Source: an uncultured Prevotella sp. (GTDB lineage: Bacteria; Bacteroidota; Bacteroidia; Bacteroidales; Bacteroidaceae). From it: a stretch of DNA of 64,000 nucleotides. Numbering within the stretch: position 1 is the stretch's first letter; each line of letters opens with the position of its first letter. Below the pieces are notes generated by a model that saw only the letters and a program-made list of their open reading frames with translations, had not been told where the DNA came from and did no database searches. Below are positions 26,494-36,486 of the stretch, piece by piece. The stretch covers positions 25,319 to 89,318 of the forward strand of contig CAMVOS010000006.1 of NCBI GenBank assembly GCA_947169185.1, written 5' to 3'. Made by a program: the position numbers and the translations under genes.

Positions 26494-27630
26494 TTAATCC
26501 ATGTGGTCACGATAGTCTTCGTACGTAAACCGTCGTAGCACTTCGAGCCGACCGTCAGCATGCAGCATGGCCAATGCCGGATGCGTGATACCGTTGAAGG
26601 TATTGGTCTTAACGGTGGTGTAGTGAATCATGTCCTCAAAGATTACCTCGTCGCCCACCTGCAGCTCGCTCGGAAAGCGCCAGTAACCCATGAAGTCGCC
26701 AGCCAGACAGCTGTTGCCGCCCAAACGATAGAGGAGAGAGGAGTGAGGAGAGAGGAGAGAGAAATGTTCATCATCGATGTGTTCGGCACCGCGGACATCA
26801 GGGAAATACGGCATTTCCAGACAGTCGGGCATGTGGCAGGTAAAGCTGACGTCGAGGATGGCCGTGCGAATACCTTTATCTTCGACAATATCGACCACGC
26901 TGGAAACCAAAGGTCCCGTCTGCCAAGCGAAAGCAGAGCCTGGTTCGAAGATAACCTTCAAGTGCGGATATCGTTTGTGGAAACCCTGCATGATGCGCAC
27001 TAGACGCTCTATGTCATAATCGGCACGTGTCACCAGATGGCCACCACCGAAGTTAATCCACTCTATCTGTGGGAACCAGCGCGAAAACTTGTCCTCGATA
27101 TGCTGGAGTGTGCGCTCAAAGACATCGGAACCACTCTCACAATGGCAATGACAATGGAAGCCACGAATATCGGCAGGCAGCTGGTCGGGCAACTTGTCAG
27201 CACTAACGCCAAAGCGTGTACCAGGGGCACAGGGATTGTAGAGCAGCGTGCCCACCTCGCTGTATTCCGGATTGACACGTAAGCCCAGCGAGCACTCCCC
27301 TGCCCGATTGTGATATCGTTCGTATTGTGAGAGAGAATTGAACGTCAGATGACTGGAGCAACGTACAATCTCATCAATCTCGTCATCCTTGTAAGCCGGC
27401 GAAAAGGTATGCGCTTTAGAGCCAAATTCCTCGAAAGCCAGACGGGCCTCGGAGAGTGAACTGGCTGTCGTCGACTGAATATATTCCCTAAATATGGGAA
27501 AAGTCTTCCACAACGCAAAGGCCTTGAAGGCCAGTATCCATTCAGCATTCGTACGACGAGCTACATCGCTAATAAGAGCCAGATTGCGACGCAACTTCAG
27601 CTCCTCAATCATATAATATGGCGTGTTCAT
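26494..27630 (-). CDS. nspC: Carboxynorspermidine/carboxyspermidine decarboxylase
   Basis: PLP-dependent fold-III decarboxylase of 378 residues making norspermidine or spermidine from the carboxy precursor. The PLP lysine is Lys36 in LAFKAFALW. GFHCHCHCESG and INFGGGHLVTR are the cofactor-phosphate and substrate loops, and GNSCLAGDF near residue 306 is the conserved Cys region. Residues about 291-300 (SLLSPHSSLL) are encoded by a heptad repeat absent from the usual family sequence. The -7 box lies only five bases before the ATG, so the mRNA may be leaderless. The dehydrogenase partner is not in the window. Confidence 0.93.
   Translation of the reverse strand: MNTPYYMIEELKLRRNLALISDVARRTNAEWILAFKAFALWKTFPIFREYIQSTTASSLSEARLAFEEFGSKAHTFSPAYKDDEIDEIVRCSSHLTFNSLSQYERYHNRAGECSLGLRVNPEYSEVGTLLYNPCAPGTRFGVSADKLPDQLPADIRGFHCHCHCESGSDVFERTLQHIEDKFSRWFPQIEWINFGGGHLVTRADYDIERLVRIMQGFHKRYPHLKVIFEPGSAFAWQTGPLVSSVVDIVEDKGIRTAILDVSFTCHMPDCLEMPYFPDVRGAEHIDDEHFSLLSPHSSLLYRLGGNSCLAGDFMGYWRFPSELQVGDEVIFEDMIHYTTVKTNTFNGITHPALAMLHADGRLEVLRRFTYEDYRDHMD
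26733..26760. repeat. Heptad repeat inside nspC
   Basis: Four 7-base units on the plus strand, GGAGAGA, GGAGTGA, GGAGAGA, GGAGAGA, the reverse complement of the TCTCACC/TCTCTCC family. Encodes a Ser/Leu/His/Pro loop in NspC. Confidence 0.8.
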
Positions 27631-27635
27631 GGGTG

Positions 27636-27643
27636 CAAAGATA
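27636..27643 (-). promoter_or_regulatory. -7 box directly before nspC
   Basis: Minus-strand TATCTTTG ends five bases before the ATG. With normal spacing, transcription would start at or next to the start codon. The -33 element is weak. Confidence 0.5.
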
Positions 27644-27760
27644 CAACTTTTTCCGTAACTATATTTGTTAATTCAGAATTATTTGCCATTTTTTTGCCGT
27701 TGCCATACCTGTGGTCATTTTCTTAATCACATAATTCTCCATACTGCATGTATTATTTTT

Positions 27761-27840
27761 CATTTCACGACCTGCAATCTATATTGCAAGTCCTGAAATT
27801 TACATTTCACGACCTGCAACTTACATTTCACGACCTGCAA
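27761..27840. repeat. 21-base-period repeat array with one inverted unit
   Basis: CATTTCACGACCTGCAA occurs at 27761-27777, 27803-27819 and 27824-27840. At the missing phase (about 27784-27799) TTGCAAGTCCTGAAAT is an inverted, slightly changed copy. Units 1 and 2 can fold into a long imperfect hairpin. The array lies in the 329-base gap between nspC and the second ABC-F gene. Apart from the two promoters, nothing else was seen in the gap. Confidence 0.85.
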
Positions 27841-27881
27841 TTAAAACACGCTGCAAAGATAATAAAAAAGTAAAAAAGTAA

Positions 27882-29573
<1,692 letters not shown>

Positions 29574-29575
29574 TT

Positions 29576-29591
29576 TGGCACGAAATTTGCA
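29576..29591 (+). promoter_or_regulatory. Sigma-54-type promoter before grpE
   Basis: TGGCACG-N4-TTGCA starts three bases after the ABC-F stop codon. GG at 29577-29578 and GC at 29589-29590 have the -24/-12 spacing. The expected start near 29602 leaves a 22-base leader. The core differs from the htpG element at one base of the N4 spacer. Confidence 0.6.
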
Positions 29592-29623
29592 TTGGGCTTA
29601 GCAAAACATTAATTATTGTAACT

Positions 29624-30190
29624 ATGACAGAAGAAGAAATAAAGAACATGGAAGAGGAGGAGACTCCCAATCAGCAGGAAGAGACAACGGATAACACAGA
29701 AAATCCGGAAACTCCGAATGAAGCTGAGCAAGAAGAGTTGGATCCGCTGGAAAAGGCTCTAGCAGAGATTGAAGATCTGAAAACCCAGATGCTCTATAAG
29801 ACAGCAGAGTTCGACAACTACCGCAAACGTACCCTGAAGGAGAAAGCAGAACTCATCCTGAATGGTGGCGAGAAGACCGTTAGTGCCATTCTCCCCATCA
29901 TTGACGATATGGAGCGTGCCATCGATAACGGCGCCAAGACCGACGATATTGCTGTGGTTCGCGAGGGCATGGAGCTGATTTACCACAAGATGATGAAAAC
30001 CCTTGAGGGACTTGGTGTCAAGGAGATCGAGACCAAGGATGCTGACTTCAACACCGACGTACACGAAGCAGTAGCTATGGTTCCTGGCATGGGCGACGAC
30101 AAAAAGGGTAAAGTCATTGACTGTCTGCAGAAGGGATATCAGCTGAACGATAAAGTGATTCGCCACGCCAAAGTGGCAGTAGGACAATAA
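29624..30190 (+). CDS. grpE: Nucleotide-exchange factor GrpE
   Basis: 188 residues. A very acidic N-terminal tail (Glu/Gln/Asn/Thr-rich, about 1-45) precedes the long dimerisation helix and the beta-rich head. The family signature region [10 protein letters not shown] and the segment [10 protein letters not shown] are clear. GrpE releases ADP from DnaK during the folding cycle in the cytosol. The gene is one base from dnaJ and behind a sigma-54-like promoter. dnaK is not in the window. Confidence 0.96.
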   Translation: MTEEEIKNMEEEETPNQQEETTDNTENPETPNEAEQEELDPLEKALAEIEDLKTQMLYKTAEFDNYRKRTLKEKAELILNGGEKTVSAILPIIDDMERAIDNGAKTDDIAVVREGMELIYHKMMKTLEGLGVKEIETKDADFNTDVHEAVAMVPGMGDDKKGKVIDCLQKGYQLNDKVIRHAKVAVGQ

Positions 30191-30191
30191 T

Positions 30192-31355
30192 ATGGCACAG
30201 AAACGAGACTATTATGAGGTGCTTGGCGTTGACAAAAACGCCACAGAAGACCAAATCAAGAAGGCGTACCGCACCATCGCCATCAAATACCACCCTGATC
30301 GCAACCCCGGCAACAAGGAAGCTGAGGAGAAGTTCAAGGAGGCTGCTGAGGCATACGATGTTTTGCATGACCCACAAAAACGTCAGCAGTATGACACGTT
30401 TGGATTCAATGGACCTGGCGGCATGGGTGGTAGTGGCTTCGACCCGTTTGGTGGAGCCTCAATGAATATGGACGACATCTTCTCGATGTTCGGCGACATC
30501 TTTGGCGGACATGCAGGCTTTGGCGGTTTCGGCGGCACAAAACGTGGTGCACAAAGACATCGTGGTTCCGACCTGCGTCTGAAAGTCCGCTTATCGTTAC
30601 AGGAAATCGCGCATGGCGTCACCAAGAAGTTCAAAGTACGCAAAGATATTACCTGTACTCATTGTCATGGTTCTGGTGCCGAAGCTGGCAGTACCAGCGA
30701 AGTGTGTCCTACATGTCACGGTTCTGGTGTCATTACCCACACTACGCAAAGCATCTTTGGTATGATGCAGACTCAAGGCGTATGTCCAACGTGCGGTGGT
30801 GAAGGTCAGGTCATTAAGAACAAATGTAAGCATTGTGGCGGCACAGGTGTGGAGAAAGGCGAGGAAGTTGTGGAAATTAAAATTCCTGCTGGTGTTGCAG
30901 AAGGTATGGTGGTTAACGTTCCCGGCAAGGGCAATGCTGGTCATCGCAAGGGTGACAATGGTGATATCCAGGTTTTCATCGAGGAAGAGGAGAACGATAC
31001 CTATATCCGCGACAACAACGACTTGATATATAACTTATTGCTTGACTTCCCAACGGCGGCCTTAGGTGGTGAGGTAGAAATACCGACTATTGAGGGTACC
31101 CGACTGAAGGTTAAGATGGAGGCCGGCACACAGCCTGGTAAGACGTTGCGACTGAGAGGCAAGGGTTTGCCTGCCGTACAAGGCTATGGGCGCGGCAATG
31201 GAGATCTGGTTGTAAACGTCAGCGTTTACGTGCCAAAGACACTGTCGCGTGAAGAGAAGGAAGCCATTGAACAATTCCGCCAGAGCGATAATTTCAAGGG
31301 CGATGCAGCCACTAAGCGTAGCATCTTCCAGAAATTCAAGAACTATTTCAGCTAA
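30192..31355 (+). CDS. dnaJ: Co-chaperone DnaJ (Hsp40)
   Basis: 387 residues with the full class-I layout: J domain with His-Pro-Asp at 34-36, a Gly/Phe-rich linker (about 72-125), four CxxCxGxG zinc motifs ([32 protein letters not shown]) and the C-terminal substrate-binding beta domains. It delivers unfolded proteins to DnaK and stimulates its ATPase. Start codon ATG two bases after the grpE stop. Confidence 0.97.
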   Translation: MAQKRDYYEVLGVDKNATEDQIKKAYRTIAIKYHPDRNPGNKEAEEKFKEAAEAYDVLHDPQKRQQYDTFGFNGPGGMGGSGFDPFGGASMNMDDIFSMFGDIFGGHAGFGGFGGTKRGAQRHRGSDLRLKVRLSLQEIAHGVTKKFKVRKDITCTHCHGSGAEAGSTSEVCPTCHGSGVITHTTQSIFGMMQTQGVCPTCGGEGQVIKNKCKHCGGTGVEKGEEVVEIKIPAGVAEGMVVNVPGKGNAGHRKGDNGDIQVFIEEEENDTYIRDNNDLIYNLLLDFPTAALGGEVEIPTIEGTRLKVKMEAGTQPGKTLRLRGKGLPAVQGYGRGNGDLVVNVSVYVPKTLSREEKEAIEQFRQSDNFKGDAATKRSIFQKFKNYFS

Positions 31356-31357
31356 GC

Positions 31358-32674
31358 ATGAATTACGAAGAGACTTGCGAATACCTCTATAACCAGATGC
31401 CCATGTTCGAAAGACAAGGGGCATCTGGTTATAAAGAAGGACTGAGCAATACACTGGCACTTGACGAACATCTGGGACACCCCCACCAAGCCTATAAAAC
31501 CATCCATGTAGGTGGAACAAACGGCAAGGGCAGCGTTTCACACACTATTGCCTCCATACTCCAAGAGTGTGGCTATCGCGTAGGTCTCTATACCTCACCC
31601 CACCTTGTAGACTTTCGTGAGCGCATCCGCGTAAATGGTAGTCCTGTTAGTCAGCAATTTGTGATTGACTTCGTTGAGGAACACCGCTCTTTCTTCGAAC
31701 CCCTACATCCTTCATTCTTTGAAGTTACTACAGCAATGGCCTTCCAGTATTTCAAAGAGAGGAACATTGACATTGCTGTGGTGGAGGTTGGACTTGGCGG
31801 ACGACTTGACTGCACCAACATCATCGAGCCCCTGGTTAGCGTCATTACCAACATTAGTTTTGACCATACGCAATTTCTGGGTGACACGCTAGCAAAGATA
31901 GCTGGCGAGAAAGCTGGTATTATTAAAAGAGGTACACCCGTGGTGATTGGTGCATCGAATACAGAGACACGACCTGTATTTGAAGCTAAGGCTCGCGAAA
32001 TGGGAGCCCCTATCATCTTTGCTGAGGATGAACCGGAAGTGATAAGTGCCGAACCAAGACCAGAAGGTGGTATGCACTATGATTTGAAACATCTTGGTCA
32101 TCTGAATGGAGACTTGGGTGGTATCTATCAGAAACAGAATTTGAATACAGTACTCTTTGCCGTTCATGAGCTAGCTAAGCAAGGATATATCTCCGAAGCC
32201 AGCGAAGGTCATGCCTACGACAATAATTATAAAGAACTTGAAAAGGGTATTGGCAATGTTGCCAAGCTGACAGGACTGATGGGACGATGGCAAATATTAA
32301 AGCAGTCGCCCAAGGTGGTTTGTGACACAGGCCACAATGTTGACGGATGGCTGTACCTGAGCCGTCAGCTAGCCTCCGTAGAATGTCAACAAATGCACAT
32401 CGTGTTTGGCATGGTAGATGATAAAGACATTGATAAAGTACTCGATTTGCTACCTAAACATGCCAAATTCTATTTTACCAAAGCTCACACCAAAAGAGCG
32501 ATTCCAGAGACTGTTGTATTGCAAAAAGCCAAAGAACATGGTCTTACAGGAAACTCGTACTCCACTGTAAATGAGGCGTATAATGCTGCTTTTCATGCTG
32601 CATCAGCCAACGATTTCATCTATGTAGGAGGTTCTTCATACGTGGTAGGCGACTTCCTCAAAGATTGCATTTAG
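31358..32674 (+). CDS. folC: Folylpolyglutamate / dihydrofolate synthase
   Basis: 438-residue Mur-ligase-type ATPase adding glutamate to (dihydro)folate. The P-loop is HVGGTNGKGS. YTSPHLVDFRERI, AVVEVGLGGRLD and DTGHNVDGW are the further family motifs. Start two bases after dnaJ, so it is probably part of the grpE-dnaJ transcript. A perfect 15-base inverted repeat lies within codons 11-26 and could fold in the mRNA. Confidence 0.95.
   Translation: MNYEETCEYLYNQMPMFERQGASGYKEGLSNTLALDEHLGHPHQAYKTIHVGGTNGKGSVSHTIASILQECGYRVGLYTSPHLVDFRERIRVNGSPVSQQFVIDFVEEHRSFFEPLHPSFFEVTTAMAFQYFKERNIDIAVVEVGLGGRLDCTNIIEPLVSVITNISFDHTQFLGDTLAKIAGEKAGIIKRGTPVVIGASNTETRPVFEAKAREMGAPIIFAEDEPEVISAEPRPEGGMHYDLKHLGHLNGDLGGIYQKQNLNTVLFAVHELAKQGYISEASEGHAYDNNYKELEKGIGNVAKLTGLMGRWQILKQSPKVVCDTGHNVDGWLYLSRQLASVECQQMHIVFGMVDDKDIDKVLDLLPKHAKFYFTKAHTKRAIPETVVLQKAKEHGLTGNSYSTVNEAYNAAFHAASANDFIYVGGSSYVVGDFLKDCI
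31388..31433. repeat. Perfect 15-base inverted repeat inside folC
   Basis: TATAACCAGATGCCC (31388-31402) and GGGCATCTGGTTATA (31419-31433) are exact complements around a 16-base loop. The encoded residues fit the family, so the palindrome is not an obvious insertion. Confidence 0.9.
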
Positions 32675-32740
32675 TTGTTTTTAACATTCCTATAAACGTT
32701 TTTTTTGGTCTTTCTTTCGTCTTTCTCGTTTTTTTTTGGT

Positions 32741-32748
32741 TACTTTGC
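32741..32748 (+). promoter_or_regulatory. Possible -7 box for galM
   Basis: TACTTTGC resembles TAnnTTTG with one T less. It lies in a T-rich stretch 35 bases before the galM ATG. The -33 is unclear. Confidence 0.35.
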
Positions 32749-32782
32749 AGGTAGTTTTTATTAACCAATAAACAAAACGAAT

Positions 32783-33874
32783 ATGGCTAACACAACGGAA
32801 AACGCGAATTTGTGTGGTCTGAATCGCAAAGATTTCCAGACCACTATCAAAGGAAAGAAAACGGATCTTTACATTTTGAAGAACCGTAAGGGTTATGAAG
32901 TAGCTATCTCTAACTATGGTGGCGCAATCTGTGCTATTATGGTTCCAGACAAGGATGGCAAGGTAGGCAACGTCATTCAGGGACATGCAAATATTGAGCA
33001 GCTCACCAGTGGTAAAGAACCATATCTCTCAACACTGATTGGTCGCTGGGGCAACCGTATCTGCAAAGGACAATTTACGCTGAACGGCAAGGACTATCAG
33101 TTGGCATTGAACGACGGTCCTAACCATCTGCACGGTGGCGACAAGGGGTTCAACTGCAAGGTTTGGGATGCGCGCCAGATGGGGCCCCGTTCGCTAGCTC
33201 TGCACCGCATCTCATCGTATGGTGAAGAAGGTTATACCGGCGAACTCGATGTAACGGTAGAGTTTACCTTTACCGACCAGAACGAACTTGTGATAGAGTA
33301 TCTGGCCACAACGAACAAGAAGACCATTGTCAACTTGACACACCATGCCTTCTTCTCGCTATCAGGTACTGCTGATCCTACTCCAACCATCGAAGACCAA
33401 TTGTGTGAGATTAATGCAGATTTCTATCTGCCTACTGATGATACCGCTATTCCTACAGGTGAAATTCTGAAGGTAGCCGGTACACCATTCGATTTCCGCA
33501 CACCGAAGACTTTCGGACGTGAGATTGAAGCTGACAATGAGCAGATTAAGTTCGGTCACGGTTACGACCATAACTACGTGCTTAACAAGAAGGAAGAGGG
33601 AGAACTCTCATTTGCAGCACGCATTACTGATCCAAAGAGCGGACGTACACTGGAGTGTTACACCACAGAACCTGGCATGCAGCTCTATACAGCAAACTTC
33701 GCTACAGGCTATAAGGGTGCTAACGGATGTACTTTCCCACGTCGTTCAGCCGTTTGTCTGGAAGCACAACACTTCCCCGATACGCCAAACCGTCCCTACT
33801 TCCCATCAGTAGTATTGAATCCTGGTGAGCAGTACAAGCAGAAGACTATCTACCGCTTTGGCGTAGCTGAGTAA
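32783..33874 (+). CDS. galM: Aldose 1-epimerase (galactose mutarotase), cytosolic
   Basis: 363 residues without a signal peptide. It interconverts alpha and beta galactose or glucose before phosphorylation. Conserved active-site motifs: GRWGNRI, NDGPNHLHGG (catalytic His), NLTHHAFFSLSG (second His) and the C-terminal CLEAQHFPDTPN with the catalytic Glu. galK follows after 20 bases, so a galM-galK galactose operon is likely. A second, exported relative lies at 35257. Confidence 0.94.
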   Translation: MANTTENANLCGLNRKDFQTTIKGKKTDLYILKNRKGYEVAISNYGGAICAIMVPDKDGKVGNVIQGHANIEQLTSGKEPYLSTLIGRWGNRICKGQFTLNGKDYQLALNDGPNHLHGGDKGFNCKVWDARQMGPRSLALHRISSYGEEGYTGELDVTVEFTFTDQNELVIEYLATTNKKTIVNLTHHAFFSLSGTADPTPTIEDQLCEINADFYLPTDDTAIPTGEILKVAGTPFDFRTPKTFGREIEADNEQIKFGHGYDHNYVLNKKEEGELSFAARITDPKSGRTLECYTTEPGMQLYTANFATGYKGANGCTFPRRSAVCLEAQHFPDTPNRPYFPSVVLNPGEQYKQKTIYRFGVAE

Positions 33875-33894
33875 AAATCATATACAAACTACTT

Positions 33895-35061
33895 ATGATG
33901 GAAGTTGATTTTGTAAGAAGCCGATTCATCAAGCACTTTGATGGAAAAACAGGAAATGTTTATGCTTCTCCTGGACGCATCAACCTAATTGGTGAGCACA
34001 CAGACTACAATGGCGGTTTTGTGTTTCCTGGTGCAGTGGATAAAGGAGTGATGGCAGAAATGCGCATCAATGGTACGGAAGATACCGTAATGGCTTATGC
34101 TATCGACCTGAAGGACCGTGTAGATTTCAAGCTCTCAGACCCCAACGGACCGCGTGCATCATGGGCTCGATACATATATGGCATCGCTTTAGAAATGAGG
34201 AAGTTGGGCGTTCCCGTTAAAGGCTTTAATATTGCCTTTGCAGGCGATGTTCCTTTGGGTGCTGGTATGTCTTCAAGTGCTGCTATGGAGAGCTGTTTTG
34301 CCTTTGGCTTGAACGACTTGTTCGGCGACAATAAAGTATCGCAGTGGGATTTGGTGCTTGCAGGTCAGGCAACAGAACACAACTACTGTGGTGTGAATTG
34401 TGGCATCATGGACCAGTTTGCTTCTGTCTTCGGAAAAGCAGGATGTCTGATGCGCCTCGACTGTCGCAGTCGTGAGTTCCAATACTTCCCCTTCAAGCCC
34501 GACGGCTATCGTCTCGTCCTGCTCGACTCTGTAGTAAAACACCAGTTGTCAGGTTCACCCTATAATGATCGTCGTATGTCGTGCGAGAAAGTGGTTAGGT
34601 GTGTTCAGGCCAAACATCCTGAAGCTAAATTCGAAACCCTGCGCGACTGTACATGGGAACAATTGGATGAGGTAAAGGAAGAAATTGGTGCCGACGACTA
34701 TCGCCGTGCCAAGTTTGTACTTGGTGAGAAGGATCGTGTACTGGCTGTATGCGACGCATTGACAGAAGGCGACTACGAGAAGGTTGGTGAGCTAATGTAC
34801 CAAACCCACGATGGACTGTCTAAAGACTACGAGGTAAGTTGTGAGGAACTAGACTTCCTGAACCAGATTGCCAAAGAAAACGGTGTGACAGGCTCACGTA
34901 TTATGGGTGGCGGCTTTGGAGGCTGTACCATCAATCTAGTTCGCAATGACCTCTATCGTAAATTCATTGAGGATGCCAAAAAGCGCTTCAAGGAAAAATA
35001 TGGTCATGAACCAAAGGTCTACGATGTCGTCATTAGTGATGGTTCGCATAAAGTATGCTAA
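33895..35061 (+). CDS. galK: Galactokinase
   Basis: 388-residue GHMP kinase that makes galactose 1-phosphate from galactose and ATP. The substrate signature GRINLIGEHTDYNGG, the ATP loop PLGAGMSSSAAME and the third motif MGGGFGGCTINL are all present. Start at ATG 33895; the next codon is also ATG. It ends 74 bases before a strong terminator. galT and galE are not seen here. Confidence 0.95.
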   Translation: MMEVDFVRSRFIKHFDGKTGNVYASPGRINLIGEHTDYNGGFVFPGAVDKGVMAEMRINGTEDTVMAYAIDLKDRVDFKLSDPNGPRASWARYIYGIALEMRKLGVPVKGFNIAFAGDVPLGAGMSSSAAMESCFAFGLNDLFGDNKVSQWDLVLAGQATEHNYCGVNCGIMDQFASVFGKAGCLMRLDCRSREFQYFPFKPDGYRLVLLDSVVKHQLSGSPYNDRRMSCEKVVRCVQAKHPEAKFETLRDCTWEQLDEVKEEIGADDYRRAKFVLGEKDRVLAVCDALTEGDYEKVGELMYQTHDGLSKDYEVSCEELDFLNQIAKENGVTGSRIMGGGFGGCTINLVRNDLYRKFIEDAKKRFKEKYGHEPKVYDVVISDGSHKVC

Positions 35062-35135
35062 TCTTCAGATAGATAACAATTGCTGTAAAGTCACAAAATA
35101 AGCAGCATTTTCTGTTAGAAAACGTTAAATAATTG

Positions 35136-35174
35136 GCGTAAGGTGTGAAAATAACACCTTACGCTTGTTTTTTT
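35136..35174 (+). terminator. Intrinsic terminator after galK
   Basis: GCGTAAGGTGT (35136-35146) pairs perfectly with ACACCTTACGC (35154-35164), followed by TTGTTTTTTT. Separates galMK from the arabinose operon. Confidence 0.9.
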
Positions 35175-35185
35175 CTTCTTTTTTC

Positions 35186-35216
35186 TTTGCCGTTAGGAAA
35201 ATAAGTAGTAATTTTA
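35186..35216 (+). promoter_or_regulatory. Promoter of the arabinose operon
   Basis: TTTG (35186-35189), 19 bases, then TAATTTTA (35209-35216), one mismatch from TAnnTTTG. The first ATG is at 35257. No AraR operator could be identified with confidence. Confidence 0.5.
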
Positions 35217-35256
35217 CAACCAAAATTTGCATATTTAACTAAAACTATTATTAACA

Positions 35257-36435
35257 ATGAAAAACTTGAAAACAGTTTTCGCAGTTGCAAGCATGGCAGT
35301 CGCTATGTTTACAGCATGTACTTCTGGTGAGCAGAAAGTACTGACGGTATCGGGTCTCGACCCTGCCAAGTTTGATACCATTATCAACGAAAAGCCCGTG
35401 AAGCTCTACACGTTGAAGAACGCAAACGGCATGGAGGTATGCATCACCAACTATGGTGGACGTATCGTTTCGCTCGTCGTTCCAGACAAAGATGGTAAAC
35501 CAACTGATGTTGTGCTGGGCTTTGACAACATTGCGCAGTATACCGATACGCTGAATTCTCCCTCAGACTACGGATCAAGCGTAGGCCGCTATGCCAACCG
35601 CATCAAGAACGGCGCCTTCAAGCTTGGTGACACTGCCTATCAGTTGAAGCAGAACGATGGTCCTAACTGCCTGCATGGTGGTGGTACTTCTGGTTGGATG
35701 AATCAGGTATACGAGGCTGAGCAGATTGGCGACTCTATTCTGAAATTGACTATCGTTGCTGAGGATGGCGAGAACGGTTTTCCTGGTAAAGTGACAGCTG
35801 TTACGACTTATACGCTAACTGCAGACAACGTGCTGGATATGACTTGGGAGGCTGAAACTGACAAACCGACTATCATCAACCAGACGAATCACAACTACTA
35901 TAATCTGAGTGGTGATTTCACACAGGCCGCCTACGACCAAGTGCTGTATGTGAATGCCGACAATTTCACACCTTCTGACAAGCTCTACATCCCCACAGGC
36001 GAGATCAAGTCGGTTGAGGGTACTGCTATGGATTTCCGCACACCCCACGCTGTGGGTGACTCTATCAACAGCCAGTTCGACCAGATTCAGAATGCTACCG
36101 GTTACGACCACAACTACTGTTTGAACACCTATAAAGATGGCAAGGGTGACGATACACAGGTTTGTGCCTCACTTTACAGCCCCAAGACCGGTATCTTCAT
36201 GGAGATGTTCACCAATGAGCCTGGCGTACAGGTTTACAGCGGTAACTTCCAAGGCGTTGGCAAGGATGCCGACATCATCCGCAAGCACGGTGTGAAGTAT
36301 CCCAAGCACGTCAGCATATGTCTTGAGAGCCAGAAGTATCCCGACAGTCCCAACCATCCTGAGTGGGCTAGCCCCGTGCTGAATCCAGGCGAGAAGTACT
36401 TCAGCCATGCAGCATATAAGTTTTCGACGAAGTAA
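35257..36435 (+). CDS. Exported aldose 1-epimerase, probable arabinose mutarotase lipoprotein
   Basis: 392 residues. The N terminus MKNLKTVFAVAS...MFTAC is a lipoprotein signal with Cys21 as the lipidated residue. The rest is a GalM fold with GRYANRI, NDGPNCLHGG, NQTNHNYYNLSG and CLESQKYPDSPN, the same catalytic His and Glu as the cytosolic enzyme. Being first in a run of arabinose genes, it may mutarotate L-arabinose or oligosaccharide products in the periplasm. In B. thetaiotaomicron an equivalent gene opens the arabinose cluster. Substrate preference is inferred from context. Confidence 0.9.
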   Translation: MKNLKTVFAVASMAVAMFTACTSGEQKVLTVSGLDPAKFDTIINEKPVKLYTLKNANGMEVCITNYGGRIVSLVVPDKDGKPTDVVLGFDNIAQYTDTLNSPSDYGSSVGRYANRIKNGAFKLGDTAYQLKQNDGPNCLHGGGTSGWMNQVYEAEQIGDSILKLTIVAEDGENGFPGKVTAVTTYTLTADNVLDMTWEAETDKPTIINQTNHNYYNLSGDFTQAAYDQVLYVNADNFTPSDKLYIPTGEIKSVEGTAMDFRTPHAVGDSINSQFDQIQNATGYDHNYCLNTYKDGKGDDTQVCASLYSPKTGIFMEMFTNEPGVQVYSGNFQGVGKDADIIRKHGVKYPKHVSICLESQKYPDSPNHPEWASPVLNPGEKYFSHAAYKFSTK

Positions 36436-36486
36436 ATAGTTTGACGAAGAATAATTACTAATTAAAATTAATAAAACAGTTAACAA

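Noticed and set aside
27761..27840. Small CRISPR array
   Set aside because: Units are short, spacers are only about 4 bases or absent, one unit is inverted and no cas gene is near.
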